Positions 56,279 through 64,000 of a stretch of DNA of 64,000 nucleotides are shown here, piece after piece. A program made the position numbers and the translations under genes. Origin of the DNA: Acaryochloris sp. CCMEE 5410 (lineage in GTDB: Bacteria > Cyanobacteriota > Cyanobacteriia > Thermosynechococcales > Thermosynechococcaceae); assembly GCF_000238775.2 (NCBI RefSeq), contig NZ_AFEJ02000002.1, forward strand, positions 1 through 64,000. The letters run 5' to 3'. How positions within the stretch are numbered: position 1 is the stretch's first letter; the number at the start of each line of letters is the position of its first letter. Below the pieces are notes generated by a model. It saw only the letters and a list, made by a program, of their open reading frames with translations, was not told where the DNA came from and ran no database searches.

Positions 56279-56948
56279 AATTGTCATTACCGGAGTCACC
56301 CAGGGACTGGGGGAAGCCCTCGCGATTGGGTTTATTCAAGCAGGGCATACCGTATGGGGTTGCGGTCGGACCACTGCCTCTATCAATCATCTGGCGCAGC
56401 AATATACATCCCCCCATCATTTTTCGACTGTTGATGTTACCCAAGCCCAGCAGGTTCAAGCTTGGGCAGACCAGCTTTTACAAACCGATGCCCCCCCTGA
56501 TATCGTCATCAATAATGCAGGGGTCATCAATACCGTCGCTCCCCTATGGGAAGTGCCCGAACCAGACATTAGCGATGTATTGGATGTCAACGTCAAAGGC
56601 ACCATCAACATCATTCGTAGTTTTCTCCCCAGCATGAAAACCAAAGGCCAAGGGATCATTATCAATTTCAGTTCTGGGTGGGGACGGTCAACGTCCCCTG
56701 GTGTAGCCCCCTACTGCGCATCTAAATGGGCGATTGAAGGTCTAAATCAGGCTTTTGCCCAAGAAGTTCCTCCCGGCATCGCCACGATTGCATTGAACCC
56801 AGGCATCATTCATACTGAGATGCTGGAAACCTGTTTTGGTCAGCAAGCCCGCAGTTATCCCTCCCCCATCGCATGGGCACAAAAAGCCGTTCCATTTATT
56901 CTGGGCCTTTCTGAAAACGACAATGGTCAAGCCTTGACTGTCTACTAG
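56268..56948 (+). CDS. SDR-family oxidoreductase
   Basis: 226 residues. The Rossmann entry is VITGVTQGLGEALAIGF (TGxxxGxG), followed by VINNAGVINTVAP (NNAG). The catalytic Ser is in IINFSSGWGRS, and Tyr and Lys in YCASKWAIEGLNQA (YxxxK). It uses NAD(P) to oxidise or reduce an unknown substrate. It is shorter than typical SDRs (about 250) but all catalytic residues are present. Translationally coupled to the HEAT gene. Confidence 0.9.
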   Translation: MSRKIVITGVTQGLGEALAIGFIQAGHTVWGCGRTTASINHLAQQYTSPHHFSTVDVTQAQQVQAWADQLLQTDAPPDIVINNAGVINTVAPLWEVPEPDISDVLDVNVKGTINIIRSFLPSMKTKGQGIIINFSSGWGRSTSPGVAPYCASKWAIEGLNQAFAQEVPPGIATIALNPGIIHTEMLETCFGQQARSYPSPIAWAQKAVPFILGLSENDNGQALTVY

Positions 56949-56975
56949 TGCATCAGATTTAAACAAGAACTCCTC

Positions 56976-57464
56976 GTGGCCGAACTCACTCTATTCCTAG
57001 AAAACCTGGAAATGACCCAACGGTTTGGGAAAGTCTTGGGGCAAATGCTACCTGCGGGAAATACCTTGTTACTAGAAGGTGATTTGGGAACCGGTAAAAC
57101 ATCCCTGATTCAGGGATTAGGGAAGGGACTCGGTATCTCTGATGCGATCGTCAGTCCTACTTTCACATTAATTAACGAGTACCACGACGGACGAGTTCCC
57201 CTATACCATCTAGACCTTTACCGCCTTACCTCTCAACAAGTGGATGAACTCTATCTCGAAACCTACTGGCAAGGAATTGAAGTGCCCCCCGGAATTGTTG
57301 CCATTGAATGGTCTGAGCGCCTTCTACATCGACCGTCTAGCTACCTTTTTATCACGTTAAGCCACCAGGAAGAGTCTAGACAAGCAACCTTGCAAGCGGT
57401 TGGATCTGACCAAAACTTAGACCTAGATCAAATACCGTTAGCCTTGAATTCTACTTCAGCCTAG
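56976..57464 (+). CDS. tsaE: TsaE, tRNA t6A synthesis ATPase
   Basis: 162 residues. TLLLEGDLGTGKTSLIQGLG is the Walker A region, VSPTFTLINEYHDGRVPLYH and LDLYRLTSQQVDELYLETYW follow, with GIVAIEWSERL the Walker-B-like end. TsaE works with TsaB and TsaD to form threonylcarbamoyladenosine at position 37 of tRNAs reading ANN codons. The start codon is GTG. It lies 27 bases after the SDR gene on the same strand. Confidence 0.95.
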   Translation: MAELTLFLENLEMTQRFGKVLGQMLPAGNTLLLEGDLGTGKTSLIQGLGKGLGISDAIVSPTFTLINEYHDGRVPLYHLDLYRLTSQQVDELYLETYWQGIEVPPGIVAIEWSERLLHRPSSYLFITLSHQEESRQATLQAVGSDQNLDLDQIPLALNSTSA

Positions 57465-57513
57465 TACTCAATGCGGATTGGGTTGGTTATATTGGGCTGA
57501 GAGAGAAAAGCCC

Positions 57514-58074
57514 TTGAACAATCTTCTTGTGCGGCTACAACACCGTATGCGCCAGCCCCATCAACGCTCCCATCGAAAACGTTTCTTACAACGCACTCAG
57601 TCTCATCGCAAGAATTTAACGTGGAAACGGCGAGGGCGATATTTATACCTGCGGTTTATCCGGTTACAGGGAAGCCCAGATGCGATCGCACGGGGACTAT
57701 CCGTTGGCGCTTTTGCGGGCATGTTTCCCATTTTTGGATTTCAAATTATTTTTGGCGTATTCCTCGCAGCCTGCGTCCGTGGCAACAAATTAACGGCAGC
57801 AGCAGCAACTTGGATTAGTAACCCTTTCACCTATTTACCGCTATTTGCCTTTAACTTCCATCTGGGCCAATGGCTTCTGCAAGCTAACGAATTTGACTTT
57901 AATCAGCTCCAAAAGCTGGACTGGCAAGAACTCTTAGTTCTAGGACCTGGATTTATCGTAACTTGGTTTACAGGGTGTTTCGTTATGGGATGTCTGGCCG
58001 CAGTCATTGGCTATCTTCTGGGTCTATGGTTGGTTCTACATCTAAGGAAAAAACATCGTTCCCAGCGTAGCTAA
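57514..58074 (+). CDS. DUF2062-type membrane protein
   Basis: About 186 residues, probably starting at TTG 57514 behind a GAGAGAGAAAAG sequence; ATG 57547 is an alternative. After a strongly basic start (RQPHQRSHRKRFLQR) comes RGLSVGAFAGMFPIFGFQII and a hydrophobic region with three or four membrane helices, ending GYLLGLWLVLHLRKKH. DUF2062 proteins are small inner-membrane proteins of unknown role. It follows tsaE. Confidence 0.8.
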   Translation: MNNLLVRLQHRMRQPHQRSHRKRFLQRTQSHRKNLTWKRRGRYLYLRFIRLQGSPDAIARGLSVGAFAGMFPIFGFQIIFGVFLAACVRGNKLTAAAATWISNPFTYLPLFAFNFHLGQWLLQANEFDFNQLQKLDWQELLVLGPGFIVTWFTGCFVMGCLAAVIGYLLGLWLVLHLRKKHRSQRS

Positions 58075-58229
58075 TCCCTTCTTTCGATAAAATCTTTGAG
58101 CTATAAGCAAATAGTAATAATCACAATCTTTTGAGCATGAATGACTAGATTATAGATTCCAGCTATCGTAGAAAAACACCTTATCTGATTGCATTTATTT
58201 TCTTTCATCATCATAAAATCTCACGATTA

Positions 58230-58255
58230 CACCACTAGCAACCTACCTAGTGGTG
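58230..58255. other. nine-bp perfect hairpin in the intergenic space
   Basis: CACCACTAG and CTAGTGGTG pair around an eight-base loop. It lies between two plus-strand genes. No T tract follows, so its role as terminator is unsure. Confidence 0.4.
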
Positions 58256-58364
58256 CAGAGGCCTGAGTGGGTTAGAGGGGCACATCATTCAGGTTTGAGA
58301 ACGAACTGAATCCATAAAATTTTGAAGATAAAAATCTACACCTTTCAACCATGAGGTTTGCACA

Positions 58365-60797
58365 GTGACGCCGTCATCTCTTCCACCATCCAAACCTGAA
58401 CAATCCGACCCCGAACAGATAGAATTTTCGTCTTTATCCTCTTCAGAACTCCCTGTCGATCAACCCAATACCAAACATACTACTGCGAAAAAAGAGTATC
58501 TAACCTCCATCAAGGCCAGATTAATCGCTTGGGGCATTGCCTTGAGTACATTACCTGTCTTAGCTGTAGGCACAGCAACCTACCTGACAAGTGAAACACT
58601 GAACCAGCAGCTCAGCGCCAATCCCGAAATCACCACCAGCTGGGATGAAGCCCAATCCACGCTTCAAAATCGAATTCCCCCTCTATTGGTAGGGACTGGA
58701 ATCGTGGCAATCCTATCGGGGGGCCTTGCCGTTTGGTTGATCAATCGTGAATTACGTCCCCTTCGTCAAGCAGGTCGGCATTCAAATCAACTCGTTAACC
58801 GGTTGTATCGCTTAGAAACAGGTCCTGAAATCGAGAGCGAACCCAAAGATGAGCTTTTGGCGCTGGCCAACAATATCAGCCTTATCGATGCCCAAATCCC
58901 CAACCTGATCCATTCTCAAGAACATGAAGCGGCTCGCGCAGAGCTATTGATGCAGTTCATTGGTGAACTCCATGTCGCTTTATCAGAAGAAGATTTATTA
59001 AAAACGACCGTCGCCGAAGTGCGCCAAATTTTACAAACCGATCGAGTCACCATCTTTGCCCTCAACCATAACGGTGAGGGTACCTTTGTCGCCGAATCTG
59101 TTGCCCCAGGTTATCCCAAGTTACAGTGGTCTACCCTACATGATCCTTGCTTTAACGAAGGCTATCAGGAGCAATATCGTCAGGGACGAGTGAGTGCAAT
59201 TGACAACATTTACAATTCAGGATTGAACGACTGTCATATCGGTTTGCTAGAGCGATTTGCCGTCAAAGCAAACCTTGTCGCGCCCATTCTCCAAAACGAG
59301 AATTTGTATGGTCTGTTAATAGCCCATCAATGTGCAAGACCCAGGGAGTGGAATCAATCTGAAATCGGCCTGTTTAAGCAATTAGCATTGCAAGTAGGCT
59401 ATGCTTTGGACCGGGCTAGAGTCATGAGCCATCTCGATAGCCAAGTCAATCAATTGCAGCAGTTATTACACTTTACGCAATTAATCCGAGAATCATTACA
59501 CACAGAAGAAATCCTAACCAATGCGGTTCAAGAGAGTCGCAAGGTTCTTAGAGCGGATCGGGTGATTGTTTATAGTTTCGATGAAAATTGGCAAGGCACT
59601 GTTGCAGCAGAAGCAGTCCAACCAGGTATCTCCAAAATGGTGTGGGCCGAAATCTTAGACCCATGCTTTGCAAACAAATATGTTGAGCAATATCGACGGG
59701 GACGAGTGCAGGCGATCAGTAATGTTAATGATGCTGGACTGACTGAGTGTCATGTTCAACAGTTGGAAAAATACGGCGTACAAGCTAACTTAGTTGTTCC
59801 TATCCTGATGGGAGAAGATTTGTTTGGTTTACTCATTGCCCATCAATGCTCTGGCCCCAGAATATGGCAGTCCTCTGAAATCGATCTCTTTACTCAAATT
59901 GGTGTCCAATTGGGCCATGCGTTGGGACAAGCCAACGTTCTCACCCAAACGGAGCAAGAATGGATAGCCAATACCTCTCAAATTGATATAGATAATCAGC
60001 AACTCACGAACTTACAGCAGCAACTTTCAGACTATCTACAGGCAAATCGCCCTAGCATTCAATTTTTAGTGGATGGGGTCCATCAACATACTGAAACGGC
60101 TCAGTCCGCCTATTCCCATTTACAAGCCATCATGGATTTTGCCCAAGAGGTTAACACCCTTACTCGGCAGATTCAGTCTCAAAATCACCAGATTGTGACT
60201 CAAGTCGAAATAGCTCAAAATCATCCCCTCCACCTTCCACCCGCCGCTCAATCCGCCATCACTCAACTTCAAGAACTGGAGAAACCCTTACAGCAGCTTT
60301 CTCAAATTCGCATATTAGTCAATCAACTGTCCTCCCAGATGCAGCTACAGGTGATGAATATCACAGCAAAAGCACCTCAGGACTCAGAGGCCTATCCTGA
60401 ATTATCTGGTTCAGCCCAAAAGATCAGCATTGTCGCTCAAAAGATAGAAGACAATTTGGCCCAAATGAAGCCAATACTAGAGTCTTTGCAACGAGATCTG
60501 CAACAAAATACGGCTATTCTAAAGCCCCTAGCCCAACAAACTAGTACCGTTTCTACAGAACGATTTAGATCTGAGCAGCTATCCTCTAATCTAAATACTG
60601 AGTTGGCTCAGCTTAATGATCAGATGATGAAACTGACTCAGCTCGTGAGTAGCCATCTGCAAACATCTTCCACCGCAAGTCATCAGATCTTTGAATTGAA
60701 CCAGTTTCTGCAGCGTCTTGCACCACAAGCCCAATCGATGCAGGCCTCTATACAAAAGATGGAAACAGCGGTAACTCCTGAACAATCTCCAAGTTGA
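58365..60797 (+). CDS. membrane protein with two DXCF cyanobacteriochrome GAF domains
   Basis: 810 residues, GTG start. Two membrane helices flank a short loop near 50-125. A HAMP-like linker follows. GAF1 has DPCF at 260-263 and the bilin-site DCH with Cys290-His291; GAF2 has DPCF at 432-435 and ECH with Cys462-His463. Both pairs are 28 residues apart, as in TePixJ (494 and 522). This predicts covalent bilin binding and blue/green-type photochemistry. After about residue 540 the protein is long coiled-coil with no recognisable methyl-accepting hairpin tip, histidine kinase or cyclase. It may be a degenerate PixJ-type phototaxis receptor. Confidence 0.8.
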   Translation: MTPSSLPPSKPEQSDPEQIEFSSLSSSELPVDQPNTKHTTAKKEYLTSIKARLIAWGIALSTLPVLAVGTATYLTSETLNQQLSANPEITTSWDEAQSTLQNRIPPLLVGTGIVAILSGGLAVWLINRELRPLRQAGRHSNQLVNRLYRLETGPEIESEPKDELLALANNISLIDAQIPNLIHSQEHEAARAELLMQFIGELHVALSEEDLLKTTVAEVRQILQTDRVTIFALNHNGEGTFVAESVAPGYPKLQWSTLHDPCFNEGYQEQYRQGRVSAIDNIYNSGLNDCHIGLLERFAVKANLVAPILQNENLYGLLIAHQCARPREWNQSEIGLFKQLALQVGYALDRARVMSHLDSQVNQLQQLLHFTQLIRESLHTEEILTNAVQESRKVLRADRVIVYSFDENWQGTVAAEAVQPGISKMVWAEILDPCFANKYVEQYRRGRVQAISNVNDAGLTECHVQQLEKYGVQANLVVPILMGEDLFGLLIAHQCSGPRIWQSSEIDLFTQIGVQLGHALGQANVLTQTEQEWIANTSQIDIDNQQLTNLQQQLSDYLQANRPSIQFLVDGVHQHTETAQSAYSHLQAIMDFAQEVNTLTRQIQSQNHQIVTQVEIAQNHPLHLPPAAQSAITQLQELEKPLQQLSQIRILVNQLSSQMQLQVMNITAKAPQDSEAYPELSGSAQKISIVAQKIEDNLAQMKPILESLQRDLQQNTAILKPLAQQTSTVSTERFRSEQLSSNLNTELAQLNDQMMKLTQLVSSHLQTSSTASHQIFELNQFLQRLAPQAQSMQASIQKMETAVTPEQSPS

Positions 60798-60889
60798 TTC
60801 AGGAGTGTGTTCAAAGAATCAACTGATTTTGCAGCCTATTGAATGAACTGCCTCTATCAATGGCTCATGCCAAAATATGTCTGCTTCCA

Positions 60890-61654
60890 TCACAATCCAG
60901 GGGTGGTTTGGGCAAAAAGGGCGGCAAAATCCGAGGTGGGAGGAGCTTCTTCCTCCTCACGGGTCACCACATCAAACGCTTTATTCTGAGCATTCGATTC
61001 GAGTAGAGCCTGCACCACCACTTCAGCCACATCCGCCCGAGGGAGCTTGTGGGGCATATTGCGATCAGGGATAAAGAATGAATCATCTTTCCCCACAATA
61101 ATTTCACGGCGTCCCCCTGGCTCATCGATTAATCCACCTGCCCGCACAATGGTGTAGGTGATACCAGAATCAATGAGATATTGTTCAGTTCGACGTTTCC
61201 AAATTAGGACTTTGCCGTTACCAAGGGTATTGAGGTAGTGGTTTTCATCGGTTCCTCCCATGGAACCCACAATAACGATATGCTTTACGCCTGCCGCCGC
61301 TGCCGCATCAATCACATTTCTATGACCGTTATAGTCGACATCTTCGGGGTAGCCTCCTTGAGGAAATTCAAATTCGGGTCTTTGGCCGGGCTGAGGTGGA
61401 CCTTTCATCACTAGCACTGAACTGGATAGAATCACCAGGGCATCACACCCTGCGATCGCAGAATCAATACTGGCACGATCTGTGACATCTCCAATCACCA
61501 CACCATCCAAAGAGCCCAGCTTTTCCTGTGCCTTCGCTTCAGAACGGGCAAAGCCAACCACTTCAAATTCATCTGCACGTTCGCGGAGTTTGTGCACCAC
61601 AATGGATCCGGTCTGTCCCGTTGCCCCTGTGACCAAAACTTTTTTCGTCGCCAT
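60890..61654 (-). CDS. atypical SDR, NAD(P)-binding epimerase-like
   Basis: 254 residues. VLVTGATGQTGSIVVHKL has the TGxTGxxG pattern of atypical (a5) SDRs. DYNGHRNVIDAAAAAGVKHI follows, with VGSMGGTD and YLIDSGITYTIVRAGGLIDE toward the C-terminus. The classical YxxxK is not obvious. Plant relatives of this group bind NADP and work in chloroplasts. The short size and position next to the photoreceptor do not fix a function. Confidence 0.85.
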   Translation of the reverse strand: MATKKVLVTGATGQTGSIVVHKLRERADEFEVVGFARSEAKAQEKLGSLDGVVIGDVTDRASIDSAIAGCDALVILSSSVLVMKGPPQPGQRPEFEFPQGGYPEDVDYNGHRNVIDAAAAAGVKHIVIVGSMGGTDENHYLNTLGNGKVLIWKRRTEQYLIDSGITYTIVRAGGLIDEPGGRREIIVGKDDSFFIPDRNMPHKLPRADVAEVVVQALLESNAQNKAFDVVTREEEEAPPTSDFAALFAQTTPGL

Positions 61655-61785
61655 AGCTTCTGACTCTATCTATCAAAGAGTGTCCAACTTGTTTCTCCTT
61701 GACTTTATCAGAAGCTGATCAACAGATTCGTCTCATTTCTTCACCAAAGGCGAATCTGTATGATCAACACGAAGAAGTTATTCCA

Positions 61786-62085
61786 TTAGTGACCTAGTGG
61801 AGAGATAAAGTCTCCTCGAATCCAGCCTTCGGCACCTGAAGCAAATCTGACGTAAAACCAAGCGTATCCATCATCCCCTACGACTTGATTAATAATCCAG
61901 ACCTGATCACCGACCAATCCATAGTGTGGAGAATAGGTAGCAGTACTAGGTCCAGAACGAACATTCACACGGCTACCTGGTTGAGAACCTGCAAGAACTG
62001 CTGGTTCAGCAACGACTGGAGTCGCAGCCATAATGGTCAAGCAAGAAACTGAAATAGTAGAAAGAAGATATCGGGTTAGTTTCAT
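61786..62085 (-). CDS. small secreted SH3-domain protein, copy 1
   Basis: 99 residues. A signal peptide (ISVSCLTIMAATPVVAEP) is followed by one bacterial SH3 domain: SRVNVRSGPSTATYSPHYGL and AEGWIRGDFISP. Such domains bind peptidoglycan peptides or other proteins. It is strongly similar to the gene at 63462, which encodes nearly the same protein, so the two are tandem duplicates with the TIM-like gene in between. Confidence 0.85.
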   Translation of the reverse strand: MKLTRYLLSTISVSCLTIMAATPVVAEPAVLAGSQPGSRVNVRSGPSTATYSPHYGLVGDQVWIINQVVGDDGYAWFYVRFASGAEGWIRGDFISPLGH

Positions 62086-62210
62086 TAATTTAAGTAATAA
62101 TTTGCATGTGTCTACATACCACTAGGCTAAAGACAAACAGCACTTTTATCGTCAGTATTTATTCTGATTTTCAAGTCAATTATTTAAGTATTAATAGACT
62201 AAATTATTTA

Positions 62211-62263
62211 ATCCTAAAAGTATTTCAGCCAATAACAAACACAAGCTGAAATACTTTTAGGAT
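62211..62263. terminator. 19-bp hairpin, bidirectional terminator candidate
   Basis: ATCCTAAAAGTATTTCAGC (62211-62229) pairs perfectly with 62245-62263 around a 15-base loop. T-rich sequence follows on the plus strand. It sits between the two minus-strand genes ending at 62279 and starting at 62085, so it ends the upstream one. Confidence 0.65.
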
Positions 62264-62278
62264 ATTTATTTTTCTGAT

Positions 62279-63040
62279 CTATCTCAACTCAGTCGGCATC
62301 ACTGTAGATATAGCCGCTTCACTGAGCACTAGTGAGGTAACCTCTAGCACACTATTTATATTCTCTTGGGCTTCTACCTGACTCGTCCTTTTAAAAAAGT
62401 CGTTGGTATGAGGCCATAGGAATACATTAAACTTTCGATTCCCTAATTTTTGCCGATATTTTAAGGTGCGTTTTGTGGCCAAGCTCGTCACGGCATTTAG
62501 CCTATCTGCCAGTCCCATACAACGACGAAGGGTTGTGGGAGTATAGCATTGAACATCAACCTGATAGCAGCCTTGGGCTGGAACTTGCCTAGCTTGAAAC
62601 GGCTGAATACTACAGTAAATCGGTTTGTCATAAGCTGAGCGCAGTTCAGCAAAATCCTGAGATGAGTAATGCTTAAAGTAATGATCATCTACTTGAAGAC
62701 CATCCGTATGCTTTGCCTCATTAATGAGCTGTGATACCGATAGCGATCGCAACTGTGGCGACTGAATCCACACCACAGGCTTCAGCTGATTTTCCCGAGC
62801 CGCCTGACTGACTTTTTGTTGGACATCATCTGGGACATTTCGATAGTCCAGAAAAACAACTTTATAATTTTGCTTTTTGATCTTGGCCATCGCCTCAGTC
62901 AAAGTATTTGAAGAAACGTGGTACCGAATTTGAGGCTGCGAGAGCCATGTACCTGTTGGTGCAGCTTGGGAGACCTTAGGTACTGCTAATAAAAAAGAAG
63001 CAAATAGCAAGCTTTTCAAGATTAATTTAAAACTGGACAT
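62279..63040 (-). CDS. secreted protein, probable TIM-barrel
   Basis: 253 residues with a signal peptide (LKSLLFASFLLAVPKVSQAA). The mature protein has TEAMAKIKKQNYKVVFLDYR, KPVVWIQSPQLRSL, TDGLQVDDHYF and NRKFNVFLWPHT, a repetitive beta-alpha pattern with acidic residues at strand ends, like glycoside-hydrolase-type barrels. I could not assign a family. It lies between the two SH3 duplicates on the same strand. Confidence 0.6.
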   Translation of the reverse strand: MSSFKLILKSLLFASFLLAVPKVSQAAPTGTWLSQPQIRYHVSSNTLTEAMAKIKKQNYKVVFLDYRNVPDDVQQKVSQAARENQLKPVVWIQSPQLRSLSVSQLINEAKHTDGLQVDDHYFKHYSSQDFAELRSAYDKPIYCSIQPFQARQVPAQGCYQVDVQCYTPTTLRRCMGLADRLNAVTSLATKRTLKYRQKLGNRKFNVFLWPHTNDFFKRTSQVEAQENINSVLEVTSLVLSEAAISTVMPTELR

Positions 63041-63461
63041 TAGCTTATAGATATTATATACTTGGTTATTATTATCAGACTTATAAAAAGTTAATTATTT
63101 CCTAATTAACTCAATACTTTTTTATTCAAAAATCGATTAGATTTCTGAGTAAACAGCAATCACTAGATCATAGAGATATGCATGTAAAGAGTCACCTAAT
63201 CTCTTTCCGTAGAGTGGCAAGGCAATTAGGTTTAATCAATTATTTGGAAAAATCTAGAATAGACATTACTGGATATGCCTAGGAATGATTAATCATTCCT
63301 ATTTTGATTATTATCCCTTTAACCCAATGAGACTTATATGTCTTAACTGAGAATTAAATCATCCAACCATATCCTTTATCTTTGGTCTTCTTGACCTGAA
63401 CAAGAAAGCAGTAATGATTCAATATAGTATTACCTAAATCGAATCATTGCTGGAAATAAAT
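63041..63461. other. intergenic stretch with a 22-base palindrome
   Basis: This AT-rich 420 bp contains a perfect palindrome at 63280-63301 (arms TAGGAATGATT / AATCATTCCTA), probably a short hairpin or binding site. No gene is visible. It holds the promoter of the TIM-like gene and the terminator zone of the SH3 copy 2. Confidence 0.45.
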
Positions 63462-63770
63462 TTAAAATCTACGGGGTTGTTGTACTTGAACAAAATCACC
63501 CCGAATCCAACCTCGGGCACCCGAGGGGAATTCAACGTAGTACCAGTAATAGCCGTCATTACCTGTCGTTGAATTAATAACCTGTACACGATCGCCCACC
63601 AATCCATAATGAGGGGAATAGGAAGAGGTGCTAGGAGCAGAACGCACATTAACTCGACTGCCTGGCTGTGCACCCACCAAATAAGCAGGTGCAGCTAATG
63701 CTGGAACTGCAGCTAGGATAGACAAGACAGTTATTGAAGCAAAAGAAAGGAGAGATCGGGTAAGTTTCAT
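63462..63770 (-). CDS. small secreted SH3-domain protein, copy 2
   Basis: 102 residues. Signal peptide SLLSFASITVLSILAAVPALA, then one SH3 domain (SRVNVRSAPSTSSYSPHYGL, GDRVQVINSTTGNDGYYWYY, GARGWIRGDFVQ). It aligns along its full length with the protein at 61786, including the YSPHYGLVGD and WIRGDF blocks. The ending QQPRRF is its own. Secreted or periplasmic, possibly binding cell-wall peptides. Confidence 0.85.
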   Translation of the reverse strand: MKLTRSLLSFASITVLSILAAVPALAAPAYLVGAQPGSRVNVRSAPSTSSYSPHYGLVGDRVQVINSTTGNDGYYWYYVEFPSGARGWIRGDFVQVQQPRRF

Positions 63771-64000
63771 CTACTTAAGAAAAAGTCTTCATGTGTTCAC
63801 GTTCTTCTAATTTAATCCTGAGAAAAAAAGACGTCGTCAGTGAGAATGCGTAATTTAGCTATAATCGGAGCAGCTAGTATCTAAGTAGCGAACTTTTATT
63901 ATTTTCTGGTAGATAAATATTTTTGCGATGTAATTCGTTTAAATATCTAAGTTTTAGGTACTCAATCCTTTCAGGTGGACAAGTTTTTCTAAGTAGAGGT

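Noticed and set aside
1-64000. CRISPR arrays, rRNA genes, prophage or plasmid replication genes
   Set aside because: No regularly spaced repeats, rRNA-like sequence or phage structural or replication genes were recognised; only one tRNA was found.

Overview
The window reads as cyanobacterial chromosome. Octamer GCGATCGC (HIP1) sites recur throughout. The gene set includes a DUF3727/RuvX/MltG/YqeG cluster, an SLH-OprB iron-type porin, a PaO-like Rieske oxygenase, a cyanobacteriochrome-type photoreceptor, a PATAN-free GGDEF-EAL response regulator and a PfkB kinase beside tRNA-Arg(UCU). The heavy load of varied insertion sequences and the chlorophyll-type Rieske oxygenase would fit an Acaryochloris-like unicell, but that genus assignment is an inference.

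Layout. 1-12.6 kb is a graveyard of mobile DNA. An IS5-type element lies on the minus strand (111-2648) and is split by an ISL3 element (441-1798). A decayed minor-pilin/pseudopilin locus follows (2.66-4.75 kb). Two GC-rich, hairpin-rich blocks without convincing genes flank an intact-looking IS5/IS1031-type element with an A8 frameshift site (6057-6993). Next come an IS1-type fragment, an inverted second copy of the first IS5-type element (7776-8873), an IS4 element with 17-bp terminal repeats (8874-10185), another IS4 fragment, and a reverse-transcriptase remnant of diversity-generating-retroelement type broken by an ISAzo13 element (11049-12350).

12.6-19.0 kb is the most interesting functional region. 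An NrtR-type Nudix regulator is divergent from PP2C phosphatase, ADP-ribosylglycohydrolase, protein kinase with zinc ribbon, nicotinamidase-like hydrolase and vWA protein. Two related inverted-repeat sites lie in the divergent promoter. The phosphatase/kinase/vWA trio matches the known TerY-P triad type. Here it is combined with ADP-ribose and nicotinamide enzymes, suggesting an NAD/ADP-ribose-responsive signalling system.

19-31.7 kb holds housekeeping and signalling genes: CBS protein, chorismate mutase, SppA, DMT transporter, uracil/xanthine-type permease, a coiled-coil membrane protein, a three-gene histidine kinase/response regulator/GGDEF-EAL group, and PhoH. 32-37 kb carries a two-gene module of a membrane GTPase-TPR protein and a caspase-WD40 protein, a second candidate for an undescribed system. 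37-44.8 kb has an rRNA m5C methyltransferase, tRNA-Arg, PfkB kinase, MAPEG protein, a LuxR regulator, a broken ISKra4-type transposase and a pentapeptide-barrel protein. 44.8-52.3 kb has the Rieske oxygenase and a yqeG-mltG-DUF3727-ruvX-GNAT series. 52.9-64 kb has the porin, HEAT-repeat protein, SDR, TsaE, DUF2062 protein, a tandem DXCF cyanobacteriochrome-type protein, an atypical SDR and a cluster of small secreted SH3 proteins.

All family names come from reading motifs in the translated sequence; no database search was possible.
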